Shown piece after piece: positions 15,853 through 23,234 of a stretch of 64,000 bases of DNA (position 1 is the first letter of the stretch; every line of letters begins with the position of its first letter). Under the pieces are notes generated by a model, which made no database searches, was not told the origin of the DNA, and was given only the letters and a program-made list of their open reading frames with translations. Both the position numbers and the translations under genes were made by a program. This DNA is from VRUE01 sp963716245 (GTDB taxonomy: Bacteria; Actinomycetota; Thermoleophilia; Solirubrobacterales; 70-9), in the NCBI GenBank assembly GCA_963716245.1, contig OY970300.1, positions 744,001 through 808,000 of the forward strand, in the 5' to 3' direction.

Positions 15853-16623
15853 ATGAAGCTCGAGATGAACCCGACCAACCGGCTGATCGCCGCGATCCTC
15901 GCTCTCGCAGTCCTGGGCTTCGTCTTCTGGACGCAGCTGCTCAGCCCCAAGCGCGAAGAAGCGAAGGAGCTGGGGGCCCAGGTCGAGCAGATAGAAGCCT
16001 CGCTAGCCCAGCACGAAGCCGAAGTCGTCGAGGCCGAAGCGGCGCGGGCGGAGTTCCCGGCCCAGTACCGCCGCCTGGTCGTCCTCGGCAAGGCCGTGCC
16101 GGGGGACGACGACGTGGCGTCGCTGCTCGTCCAGCTGAACCGGATCTCCGACTCCGCGGGCGCCAAATTCACCGAATTCCAGCTGAATCCCGCTTCGGGC
16201 GAAGGCGGAGAAGCGGCCGCGGCGCCCCCCGCCGCCGCGGAAGGGACGCCGGTCTCGGCGACCGAGGTCGCTGCCTCGCTGCTGCCGCTCGGCGCGGCGA
16301 TCGGACCGGCCGGGCTCGCGGTGATGCCCTACGAGGTCAAATTCGACGGCCACTTCGTCGAGATCGCCGACTTCATCCAGGGGCTCGACAAGCTCGTCAA
16401 CACCCGGGACCAGGGTGAGCAGGTCGTGGTCGACGGCCGTCTGCTGACGATCGACGGCTTCGCCTTGAAGGCCGATCCCGAGCGCGGCTTCCCGGCTCTG
16501 AAGGCGACCTTCGCGCTGACCAGCTACCTGACCCCGCCCAGCGACGGGGTCGCCGGCGGCGCGACGCCGGCGGCGCCTGTCACCGCCACGCCCGCTGCGA
16601 CGACGACCGGAGGGACGGAATGA
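15853..16623 (+). CDS. pilO: Type IV pilus assembly protein PilO
   Basis: 256 residues: a short cytoplasmic N-terminus, one membrane helix (LIAAILALAVLGFVFWTQLL, about residues 10-29), then a coiled coil (AQVEQIEASLAQHEAEVVEAEA). A PilO-type ferredoxin-like domain follows with GDDDVASLLVQLNRISDSAG and MPYEVKFDGHFVEIADFIQGL. PilO pairs with PilN through the coiled coils. The start codon ATG 15853 lies right after the pilN stop. The end overlaps the next gene by four bases (ATGA). The Ala/Thr-rich C-terminal tail is probably disordered. Confidence 0.9.
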   Translation: MKLEMNPTNRLIAAILALAVLGFVFWTQLLSPKREEAKELGAQVEQIEASLAQHEAEVVEAEAARAEFPAQYRRLVVLGKAVPGDDDVASLLVQLNRISDSAGAKFTEFQLNPASGEGGEAAAAPPAAAEGTPVSATEVAASLLPLGAAIGPAGLAVMPYEVKFDGHFVEIADFIQGLDKLVNTRDQGEQVVVDGRLLTIDGFALKADPERGFPALKATFALTSYLTPPSDGVAGGATPAAPVTATPAATTTGGTE

Positions 16624-17597
16624 AGCGACTGAAGGGCCCCAGCCTGAAGGTTCCCCGGCTGAAGGGATCCAGCCTGAAGAGGCCCGACATCGACGTGCCT
16701 CCCTTCCTGGCGGACGTCTACTACGACATGCGCGACCGCCGCCTGCTGCCGCTCGTGGCGCTGGTCGTGGTGGCGATCGTCGCCGTGCCCTTCCTGCTGA
16801 GCGAGCCCGAGCAGCCGCCCCCGGCGCAGACGCCGGCCGAGAGCGCCGCGGAGGCGACCGAGGTGGTGACCGCCGATGCCTCGCAGCTGACCGTGGTCGA
16901 GGCCAAGCCCGGCCTGCGCGACTACCGGCAGCGCCTGCGCGGTCGCACGCCGACCGATCCGTTCATACAGCGCTACACCGGTCTGCCGCCCGGCGCGGAG
17001 CTGACGACCACGTCGACCACGTCGACGAGCGATTCCGGCGGCGAAGCGGCCGACACGACCGAAGTCTCCGTCACCGAGGACGAAGGAAGCGTCACCGTGG
17101 AAGTGGACGAGCCCGGATCCTCCGGCGGTGGCTCGACGGGCGGCGGCGGCTCGACCGGGCCGGCGGATCGCCCCGAAGCGGACACCGACGGGATCGAGTT
17201 CTACGCCTTCCGGCCCGACGTGCGCTTCGGCGTCGCGGGGTCGGGCCAGCTGAAGGAGTACCCCGACCTGTCGCTGACCAGCCTGCTGCCGAAACAGGAC
17301 CCGGTCGTCCTCTTCCTCGGCGCCACCGAAGACGGCAGCCGCGTGGTCTTCGACGTCTCGCCCGAGGTGGTCTTCGTCAAGGGCGACGGCAAATGCATCG
17401 GCGGCAGGCAGTCGTGCGGCCTGCTCTTCATGCGAGCCGGGCAGGCCGTCACGCTCATCACCGAAACGCCCGGCCGCAGCTTCCAGCTCGCCGTCGACAC
17501 GATCGAGCTGATCGAGGTCGACCCGACCCGGCCTGCCCGGAGCTCGGCCGCCGGAGAGCCGGTGACGCCTGGATTCTCCCAAAACTTCAGTAAGTGA
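16620..17597 (+). CDS. Pilus-associated membrane protein in the pilP position
   Basis: 325 residues, coupled to pilO by ATGA. The first 25 residues repeat LKGPSLKVPRLKGSSLKRP, a basic stretch likely to sit at the membrane or on PilM. One membrane helix follows (about 41-60, LLPLVALVVVAIVAVPFLL). Then come a Pro/Ala/Thr/Ser/Gly-rich linker with GGGSTGGGGS and a C-terminal beta-rich domain (about residues 190-310) with a cysteine pair GKCIGGRQSCG. PilP is normally a lipoprotein; there is no lipobox here, so it fills the position of PilP without clear homology. It is the last gene of the pilus operon. Confidence 0.65.
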   Translation: MKRLKGPSLKVPRLKGSSLKRPDIDVPPFLADVYYDMRDRRLLPLVALVVVAIVAVPFLLSEPEQPPPAQTPAESAAEATEVVTADASQLTVVEAKPGLRDYRQRLRGRTPTDPFIQRYTGLPPGAELTTTSTTSTSDSGGEAADTTEVSVTEDEGSVTVEVDEPGSSGGGSTGGGGSTGPADRPEADTDGIEFYAFRPDVRFGVAGSGQLKEYPDLSLTSLLPKQDPVVLFLGATEDGSRVVFDVSPEVVFVKGDGKCIGGRQSCGLLFMRAGQAVTLITETPGRSFQLAVDTIELIEVDPTRPARSSAAGEPVTPGFSQNFSK

Positions 17598-17622
17598 AGC
17601 CATGGCGCTACACTCGCTGGAG

Positions 17623-17646
17623 CGAGGCATTCGCCATCCCGCCTCG
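17623..17646. promoter_or_regulatory. Candidate operator for the HxlR-type regulator
   Basis: CGAGGC (17623-17628) and GCCTCG (17641-17646) form a dyad with 12 bases between, 24 bases before the regulator start. HxlR-family proteins often bind dyads in their own promoter region. The dyad is short, so this is only a candidate. Confidence 0.25.
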
Positions 17647-17669
17647 TTCCGTCGATACGACGACTTGCG

Positions 17670-18044
17670 ATGAGTGCCGAGAGCAACTCCCGATGTCCTG
17701 TCTGCCGGACCGCCGACGTGGTCTGCGGCAAGTGGACGCTCCTCGTCATCCGCGACCTTGCCAGCGGCACCAGCCGCTTCTGTGAGCTGGAGCGCTCGCT
17801 GGAGGGGATCAGCCCGCGGACCCTCTCGCTGCGCCTGCGGGCGCTCGAAGAAGAGGGCATCGTCGCCCGCAACACCTTCCCCGAGGTGCCGCCGCGCGTC
17901 GAGTACGCGCTGACCGAGAAGGGCGAGGCGCTGGTGCCCCTGATCGACGACATGCGCCGCTACGGCCGCCGCTGGCTGATGGACGGCGAGGACGACTGCT
18001 GCGACGACGAGCCCACCGCCGCGCGCACCCCCGCCGCCGCCTGA
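17670..18044 (+). CDS. HxlR-family winged-helix transcriptional regulator
   Basis: 124 residues with the complete HxlR domain. It has an N-terminal CPVCRTADVVCGKWTLLVIRDL, where the family's key cysteine precedes GKW, then the SFCELERSLEGISPRTLSLRLRALEEEGIV recognition region and a wing PEVPPRVEYALTEKGEAL. The C-terminus is Cys/Asp-rich (DDCCDDE), which is unusual and could add redox or metal sensing. HxlR proteins are dimeric sensors of aldehydes, quinones or redox stress. No obvious target enzyme adjoins it; a possible autoregulatory dyad lies upstream. A perfect 46-base palindrome begins at the base after its stop. Confidence 0.9.
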   Translation: MSAESNSRCPVCRTADVVCGKWTLLVIRDLASGTSRFCELERSLEGISPRTLSLRLRALEEEGIVARNTFPEVPPRVEYALTEKGEALVPLIDDMRRYGRRWLMDGEDDCCDDEPTAARTPAAA

Positions 18045-18090
18045 CGTGCCGTCTGTTCAGTGCCCATGTGGGCACTGAACAGACGGCACG
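18045..18090. repeat. Perfect 46-bp palindrome after hxlR-type gene
   Basis: Two 22-base arms (18045-18066 and 18069-18090) are perfect complements with only TG between them. The tips read CGTGCCG/CGGCACG, the same tips as the palindrome at 51617. It begins directly after the TGA at 18042-18044. No T-run follows, so it is not a standard terminator, though it would stop or stabilise RNA ends. Confidence 0.85.
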
Positions 18091-18146
18091 GCTGCAAGGC
18101 GTCGTGCAGGCGCAGGAGCGACGTCTGGGGGAGGGAAGCGTGGGAC

Positions 18147-19805
18147 GTGCGCGACCCCCTGCTCAACGAGGCTCTCAAGCGGCTGGCCACCGAGGCGGCG
18201 ACCCACCTGAGCACGCTGGTCGCGAGCGGCGAGCAGATCCCCTTCGACGTGGCCGAGCAGGCCGGCCCCGACGATGCCTTCTTCCACAGCTACGTCCCGC
18301 TGACCGGGCGGTTCGTCCGCCGGCGCGAGGCGGAGCTGCGCGCGCTGCCGGCCTTCGGGCCCGCCCGCGAAGCGGTCGAGCTGGCCGGCGTCGCCGCGCC
18401 CTACCTGGAGCAGCGGGGCGAGGCCGTGCCCGCCGCACCCGCCGAGCAGGCGGCACGCATGTTGACCGTCTTCCTGGCCGCCCTCTGGGACGGCTCCACC
18501 GACTTCGCGCTCGACCGGGACCGGCTCGACGGCGCCCTCGCCGTCCTTGACGCCGAGACGGGCGATGCCGACGAGGCAGAGGTGCTGATCGTGCCGATCG
18601 CTGGTCTCCATACCTCCGTCGCGCGCCTGCCGCTGCCGCGCGGGGTGCAGCTCGTCCGCGCTGACACGATCGACGCGCCGGTCGAGGCGATGCGCAGCGA
18701 GGGGATGGGCCGCGCCGCGTGGGAGCCGCAGATCCTCGCCGTCGCGGAGCAGGGCGACGGGTCCGACAGCGCCGTCGCCGCGCTCACACAGCTGGGCGAG
18801 CTGATCAGCGTCATGCGTCTCTATAAGGGGGGCGGGGTCGGGCTCGGCCCGCATGCCTTCGCGCCGACCGGCGAGGGCCACTGGCGCCGCCTCGCCACGG
18901 GCGCCGCCGCACCCCGCGGCGACGGCTACCGGCTCAGCGAGGACGAGGCGACCGAGCTGGCCGAGCTGGCCGAGACGCTCGAGGCGCGCCCGGATCCCGT
19001 CGGCCCGCTGGCCTGGGCCGTCCAACGCTTCGAGCTGGGCTGCGAGCGGGAGACGCCGCTCGAAGGGCTCAGCGACCACCTGCTGGCGCTGCGCGCCGTG
19101 CTCGACGGCCACGGCCCGGTCGGCGCCTCGCTGCCGATGCGTGCCTCGGCGCTGATCGCCGACGGCTCGGTCGACCGGCTGGCCGCACGCGAGCGGCTGG
19201 AAGCCGCGATGGAGCTGGAGCGCTCGCTGATGGGCGGCAGCCCCGCCGAGGGCGCCCGCGAGCTGGCGACCTGGGTCGAGGAGGGCGTACGCCGGATCCT
19301 CCGCGAAGCCGCCCTCGGCGAGCTCGGCGCCGACCTCAACGAAGCCGCGGACGAGACCTTGATCGCTACCGGCCTCAATGCCGGCGACGCGGAGATCGCC
19401 GTGGCGGCTCAGGAGATCGACCAGGTGCAGGCGGAAATGCCCGCTCCGCAGGTCGAGCACGAGGCCGTGCAGGAAGAGCACGACGCCCCGCGAATCGTGG
19501 ACCCGCCGCACGAACCCGCCATCGATTACGAGCAGCCCCCACAGGAGGCCGACATGGAGCAGGACACCCGCATCCTCGAGCCGATCCCGGACGAGGAGGA
19601 GATCCGGATCACCGCGACCAACTGGCTCGAGGAGGTCGAGGTCGAGGAGAGCACGCTCGACTTCCCGGCGATCGAGGGCGACGTCACCCACCGCGAGCGG
19701 ATCGACACCCCCCGCGTGCGCCACCTCTTCCCCGTCCCCGAGGACGCCGAGTGGGACGTACGCGAGCTCAACTACGACCGCCAAGACCGCCGCCACGCAG
19801 GCTGA
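18147..19805 (+). CDS. Unrecognised acidic protein
   Basis: 552 residues from GTG 18147, which has GGGGGAGGG about ten bases upstream. An earlier in-frame ATG at 18060 falls inside the palindrome and is unlikely. The N-terminal 400 residues look mostly helical (LLNEALKRLATEAATHLSTLV, ELISVMRLYKGGGVGLGPHAF, LQRFELG-type segments) with no signal peptide or membrane helix. The last 150 residues are strongly acidic and probably disordered (EEHDAPRIVDPPHEP, DEEEIRITATNWLEEVEVEE). The region HTSVARLPLPRGVQLVRAD is reminiscent of HEPN-like proteins but lacks a clear R-x4-6-H motif. It is convergent with the ArsA-like gene. I cannot assign a function. Confidence 0.6.
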   Translation: MRDPLLNEALKRLATEAATHLSTLVASGEQIPFDVAEQAGPDDAFFHSYVPLTGRFVRRREAELRALPAFGPAREAVELAGVAAPYLEQRGEAVPAAPAEQAARMLTVFLAALWDGSTDFALDRDRLDGALAVLDAETGDADEAEVLIVPIAGLHTSVARLPLPRGVQLVRADTIDAPVEAMRSEGMGRAAWEPQILAVAEQGDGSDSAVAALTQLGELISVMRLYKGGGVGLGPHAFAPTGEGHWRRLATGAAAPRGDGYRLSEDEATELAELAETLEARPDPVGPLAWAVQRFELGCERETPLEGLSDHLLALRAVLDGHGPVGASLPMRASALIADGSVDRLAARERLEAAMELERSLMGGSPAEGARELATWVEEGVRRILREAALGELGADLNEAADETLIATGLNAGDAEIAVAAQEIDQVQAEMPAPQVEHEAVQEEHDAPRIVDPPHEPAIDYEQPPQEADMEQDTRILEPIPDEEEIRITATNWLEEVEVEESTLDFPAIEGDVTHRERIDTPRVRHLFPVPEDAEWDVRELNYDRQDRRHAG

Positions 19806-19846
19806 CGGGGCGCGTTATTCACGCTATGCGTTAGAAAGGCGCCCGC

Positions 19847-20998
19847 CTACGCCCTGCCGGCGGCGATCGCCTCGCGCTCGTCGGCGCTGGCGAAGAGGTA
19901 GCGGTTGATCTCGGCGAGGCCGCCGAGGTCGTGGACGTCCTCGTCCAGGTAGGGGACGCGGATCGTCGCCTTGGTGCGCAGCTCGCCTGCAAGGCGCTCG
20001 ATGTTGCGGGCGTCGCGCTCGGCCAGGGCCTGGTAGTCGGCGAAGTTCGCGGCCACCCGGCCGGCGAGGTCCTCGTCGCCGAGGCGCTCGGCCAGCGCGC
20101 CGGTCAGGTCGTCCCCGTCGCCCCGCAGCCGCTCGGCGGGGTAGTGCACCTTGTTGACGACGACGCCGCCGAAGGGCAGCTTCGCCTCGACCAGCTTGCG
20201 GTGGAAGTAGACGGCCTCGTCGATCGGCTCGCCCTGCGGGCCGCAGACGACCAGGAAGCAGGTGTGAGGGTCGGCGAGCAGGTTGTTGACCCGCTTCGCG
20301 CGCGCCTGGAAGCCGTCGACCATGCCGCTGAAGGCGTTGAAGAACTCGGCCAGGTCGGCGAGCAGGTCGAAGCCGACGATCCGCTTCAGCACGCCAAGCG
20401 CGACCGTCGCGCCGCGTCCCGCGACCTTCGCCGCCAGCCCCGTCGGCCGCATGAACACGCGCAGCGAGCGCCCTTCGATGAACTGGGTCAGGCGGCGCGG
20501 CGCGTCGAGGAAGTCGAGCGCGTTGCGGGTCGGCGGCGTGTCGAGGACGAGCAGGTCGAAGCGGCCCTTGGTGTGCAGCTCGAACAGCTTCTCCATCGCC
20601 ATGTACTCCTGCGAGCCGGCGAGCGCGTTGGAGATCTGCTGGTAGATCCGGTTGTTGAGCACCCGTTCGCGCGACTCCTCGTCGGGCGCCTGGCGGGCGA
20701 CCAGGTCGTCGAAGGTGGCCTTCGCGTCGAGCATCATCGCCCACAGCTCGCCCCTCATCTCGATCCCGTGGCGCTCGAAGAGGACCGGGTCGACCTGCCT
20801 CGCCTCGTTGCCCAGCTCCTTGAGGCCGAGCGAGTCGGCGAGCCGCTTGGCCGGGTCGATCGTCAGCACGCAGACCTTGAGGCCGCGCTCCGCCATCCCG
20901 GTCGCGATCGCCGCCGAGGTCGTCGTCTTGCCCACCCCGCCCGAGCCGGCGCAGATGCAGATGTCCTTGCCCGCGAGGATCTGGTCGATCGCGGGCAT
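19847..20998 (-). CDS. ArsA/Get3-like ATPase, second of a pair
   Basis: 383 residues with a deviant Walker A motif (CAGSGGVGKTTTS, residues 16-28), switch-type VLTIDPAKRLADSLG, DTPPTRNAL, and a C-terminal adenine-binding region (VRVPYLDEDVHDL-like). It has no metal-binding cysteines typical of arsenite pumps. Actinobacterial genomes carry adjacent ArsA-like pairs (mycobacterial Rv3679-Rv3680 type) thought to act as a heteromer in stress or glycerol tolerance and to be related to Get3. The start ATG overlaps the stop of the upstream paralogue by one base. No ArsB or arsenic genes are nearby, so an arsenite pump is unlikely. Confidence 0.85.
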   Translation of the reverse strand: MPAIDQILAGKDICICAGSGGVGKTTTSAAIATGMAERGLKVCVLTIDPAKRLADSLGLKELGNEARQVDPVLFERHGIEMRGELWAMMLDAKATFDDLVARQAPDEESRERVLNNRIYQQISNALAGSQEYMAMEKLFELHTKGRFDLLVLDTPPTRNALDFLDAPRRLTQFIEGRSLRVFMRPTGLAAKVAGRGATVALGVLKRIVGFDLLADLAEFFNAFSGMVDGFQARAKRVNNLLADPHTCFLVVCGPQGEPIDEAVYFHRKLVEAKLPFGGVVVNKVHYPAERLRGDGDDLTGALAERLGDEDLAGRVAANFADYQALAERDARNIERLAGELRTKATIRVPYLDEDVHDLGGLAEINRYLFASADEREAIAAGRA

Positions 20999-21918
20999 CA
21001 GTGCAGCCTCTTCGCCAGCCGGCGGGCCGCCTCGACGTCGAGCTCGGGCTCGAACAGGAAGGGCAGTGCCTTGACGGGTGCCTCGACGCGGCGCCGCAGC
21101 CGGGCCAGCTGCGCGCGCTGGGAGCGCGCCCGGCCGTGCTCGGAGATGGCGGCACGGGCGGCTGCGCGGACGGCGCCGTTCTCGCCGGCGGCGATCTCGG
21201 CCAAGCGCTCGGCCTCCGCGGAGGTGAAGCGCTCCGGGTAGAGGCCGTTCAGGTAGACCCGGTCGACCGCGACGCCGACCTCGGTGCGCAGCTCCCGCTC
21301 CAGCGCCGCCGACTCGTTGACCGGCATCTCCTCCGGCAGGGCGACGATCGCCGTGCCCGTGTGCTCGTGGTCGGTGATGAAGCGGTCGAGCGTCTGCGCC
21401 TGCGAGTGGATCGGGCCGACGCGGGCAATCGCCGCGAACGTCCGCGGCGTTTGCAGAAAGCCGATCCCGTGCCCGGTCGCCGGCGCGTCGACTATCACCA
21501 GGTCGTACTTGCGGCCGCTCTTGACCTTGCGGTCGAGTTGGGCCAGCTCCCAGATCTTGCCGATCGTAACCAGCTCCTTGAGCCCGGGCGTGGCGGCGGC
21601 GAGGTAGGTGAAGATGCGGCTGCGGAAGAGCATGTCGCGCATCGCGCGGACCTTGAGCTGCAGCAGCACGTACTCGCGCATCGACTCGTCGGGGTCGATC
21701 GAGATCGACCAGAGGTTCTCCTCCATCTCGACCTCGTGGAAGCCGACCTTCCTGTGCTCGAAGATCCGCGAGGCGTTCTCCTGCGAGGAGACCTCGCAGA
21801 CGATCGTGCGCTTGCCCGCGGCGGCCGCGCGGAGGCCCAGCGCCACCGCGACGGTGGTCTTGCCCACGCCCCCCTTCCCGGTCACGAAGAGCAACCGCTT
21901 GTCTAGGAGGTCTGGCAA
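20998..21918 (-). CDS. ArsA/Get3-like ATPase, first of a pair
   Basis: About 306 residues from TTG 21918. A longer frame reaches a TTG at 21990 that would overlap the divergent parA start, so I prefer 21918. It has Walker A VTGKGGVGKTT (about residues 10-20), then VCEVSSQENASRIF, VDAPATGHGIGF and a degenerate C-terminal half. It is shorter than its partner, as in the Rv3679/Rv3680 pair. The two overlap by one base and should be made in equal amounts. The gene is divergent from parA-ftsZ, with only about 70 bases between them for both promoters. Confidence 0.85.
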   Translation of the reverse strand: MPDLLDKRLLFVTGKGGVGKTTVAVALGLRAAAAGKRTIVCEVSSQENASRIFEHRKVGFHEVEMEENLWSISIDPDESMREYVLLQLKVRAMRDMLFRSRIFTYLAAATPGLKELVTIGKIWELAQLDRKVKSGRKYDLVIVDAPATGHGIGFLQTPRTFAAIARVGPIHSQAQTLDRFITDHEHTGTAIVALPEEMPVNESAALERELRTEVGVAVDRVYLNGLYPERFTSAEAERLAEIAAGENGAVRAAARAAISEHGRARSQRAQLARLRRRVEAPVKALPFLFEPELDVEAARRLAKRLH

Positions 21919-21963
21919 GGGGATCGGGTGATTCCTAGCAATTTCGAAGGGCGGGAGGAAAAG

Positions 21964-21986
21964 CGGGTAGCCATGCGAATACCCGC
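21964..21986 (+). promoter_or_regulatory. Hairpin between Shine-Dalgarno and start codon of parA-like gene
   Basis: GGGAGGAAAA (21952-21961) lies about 30 bases before ATG 21990. Between them GCGGGTA pairs with TACCCGC around GCCATGCGAA. Folding of this stem would shorten the effective spacing to about 7 bases. It could also be an operator dyad in the divergent promoter region. Confidence 0.4.
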
Positions 21987-21989
21987 GCA

Positions 21990-23234
21990 ATGGGATTCCT
22001 CAGCCGCAAGTCCAAGTCCGCGCCCGTAGTCGAAGAGCCGCATCCGATCGTCGAGGAGCTGCAGCGCATGGAGGAAGCCGTGCCTGAGACGCCTCAGCCG
22101 GTCGACGATTCGGCCGAGAGTTCAGACCGCCCAACCGCGGGTCCTGTCGCGGACGAGGGGTCCTCGTCCTCGCAGGCTGCGGGCGAAGACCCCTCATCCA
22201 CGCCACCCGCCGGAGATGCGTCCCCGGAGAACGACGCCACCTCCATGCTGGAAGCCGAAGAGCCCGAGACTTCACCCGTCGGTGATGCGGTCGCGCAAGC
22301 TTCCCCTTCGCCCGCCAGCAGCACCGAGACTTCGGTCCTCCAGGCACCTGAGGCCACCGAGGCGCCGCGTGAGCCTGAGGTCGAGGAGCCGGCTCGGATG
22401 ATGGCTCGGGATCTGATTGCGCCCTCCCGCCATGAAGCGGTGGTTGAGGAAGCGGCCGTCGAGACGCCGACCAAGCACGCTGAGGTCATTGCGTTTGCGA
22501 ACCAGAAGGGTGGGGTGGCGAAGACCACCACGACCCTGAACCTCGCCGTGGCGTTCGCCGAGTCCGGGCACCGGGTGCTCTGCATCGACCTCGACCCGCA
22601 GGGGAACCTGACGATGAGCCAGGGGATCGATCCCGACAAGGTCGAGAAGAGCCTCTACGACGTGCTCGTCAACGACATGCCGATCTCGGAGATCATCCAG
22701 AAACGGGAGATCGACATCGCCGTCGCCTCGATCGACCTGGCCGGGGCCGAGATCGCGATGAGCACCAAGATCGGTCGCGAGCGCTCGCTCGAGAAAGCCC
22801 TCAAAGAGGTCTCCGGCGACTACGACTTCGTCTGCATCGACACGCCGCCCAGCCTCGGGCTGCTGACCATCAACGCGCTGACCGCGGCGAGCAAGGTGAT
22901 CGTCCCCGTTCAGTGCGAGTATTTGTCGATGCGCGGACTGGTCCAGCTCCAGAACACGCTGAAGATGATCCAGGAGAACCTCAACCCGGACGTGAAGATC
23001 GAGGGCATCCTGCCGACCATGCTCGACTCGCGCACCGTCCACGCCAAGGAGGCGGTCGAGATCCTCGAGGAGAACTTCGGCGAGCTCGTCTTCAAGTCAC
23101 GGATCAAAAAGGCGATCAAGTTCGCCGAGGCCCCTGTCAAAGGCGCCAGCGTTCTCAAGTACGATTCCGGCAGCAGCGCCGCGAACTACTACCGAGAGCT
23201 GGCCAAGGAGGTCCTGGCGAATGAGTCGGCGTAA
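21990..23234 (+). CDS. ParA/Soj-family ATPase with long disordered N-terminus
   Basis: 414 residues. The first about 162 are Glu/Pro/Ser/Ala-rich and disordered, starting MGFLSRKSKS. The ParA core follows: deviant Walker A NQKGGVAKTT (171-180), CIDLDPQGNLTMS, switch CIDTPPSLGLLTINAL, and PVQCEYLSMRGL. The usual KGGVGK glycine is alanine, common in chromosomal Soj. There is no ParB or parS-like gene next to it; instead ftsZ overlaps its 3' end. That context suggests a role in positioning the division machinery rather than plasmid partition. Its disordered segment shares a 50-bp repeat with ftsZ. Its start has an unusual hairpin spacer. Confidence 0.85.
   Translation: MGFLSRKSKSAPVVEEPHPIVEELQRMEEAVPETPQPVDDSAESSDRPTAGPVADEGSSSSQAAGEDPSSTPPAGDASPENDATSMLEAEEPETSPVGDAVAQASPSPASSTETSVLQAPEATEAPREPEVEEPARMMARDLIAPSRHEAVVEEAAVETPTKHAEVIAFANQKGGVAKTTTTLNLAVAFAESGHRVLCIDLDPQGNLTMSQGIDPDKVEKSLYDVLVNDMPISEIIQKREIDIAVASIDLAGAEIAMSTKIGRERSLEKALKEVSGDYDFVCIDTPPSLGLLTINALTAASKVIVPVQCEYLSMRGLVQLQNTLKMIQENLNPDVKIEGILPTMLDSRTVHAKEAVEILEENFGELVFKSRIKKAIKFAEAPVKGASVLKYDSGSSAANYYRELAKEVLANESA
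22137..22186 (+). repeat. 50-bp direct repeat, copy 1 (in parA-like gene)
   Basis: Forty-eight of 50 bases match copy 2 at 23332-23381. It encodes most of AGPVADEGSSSSQAAGE in the disordered part of the ParA-like protein. It contains a perfect dyad, GGACGAGG-GGT-CCTCGTCC (22151-22169). Similarity continues weakly for another 25 bases. Confidence 0.85.

Noticed and set aside
18060..18146. Upstream start for the acidic protein
   Set aside because: The ATG lies in the middle of a perfect 46-bp palindrome and lacks a ribosome site; GTG 18147 has GGGGGAGGG.
19847..21990. Arsenic resistance operon
   Set aside because: The ArsA-like proteins lack arsenite-binding cysteines and no arsB, arsR or arsC is nearby.
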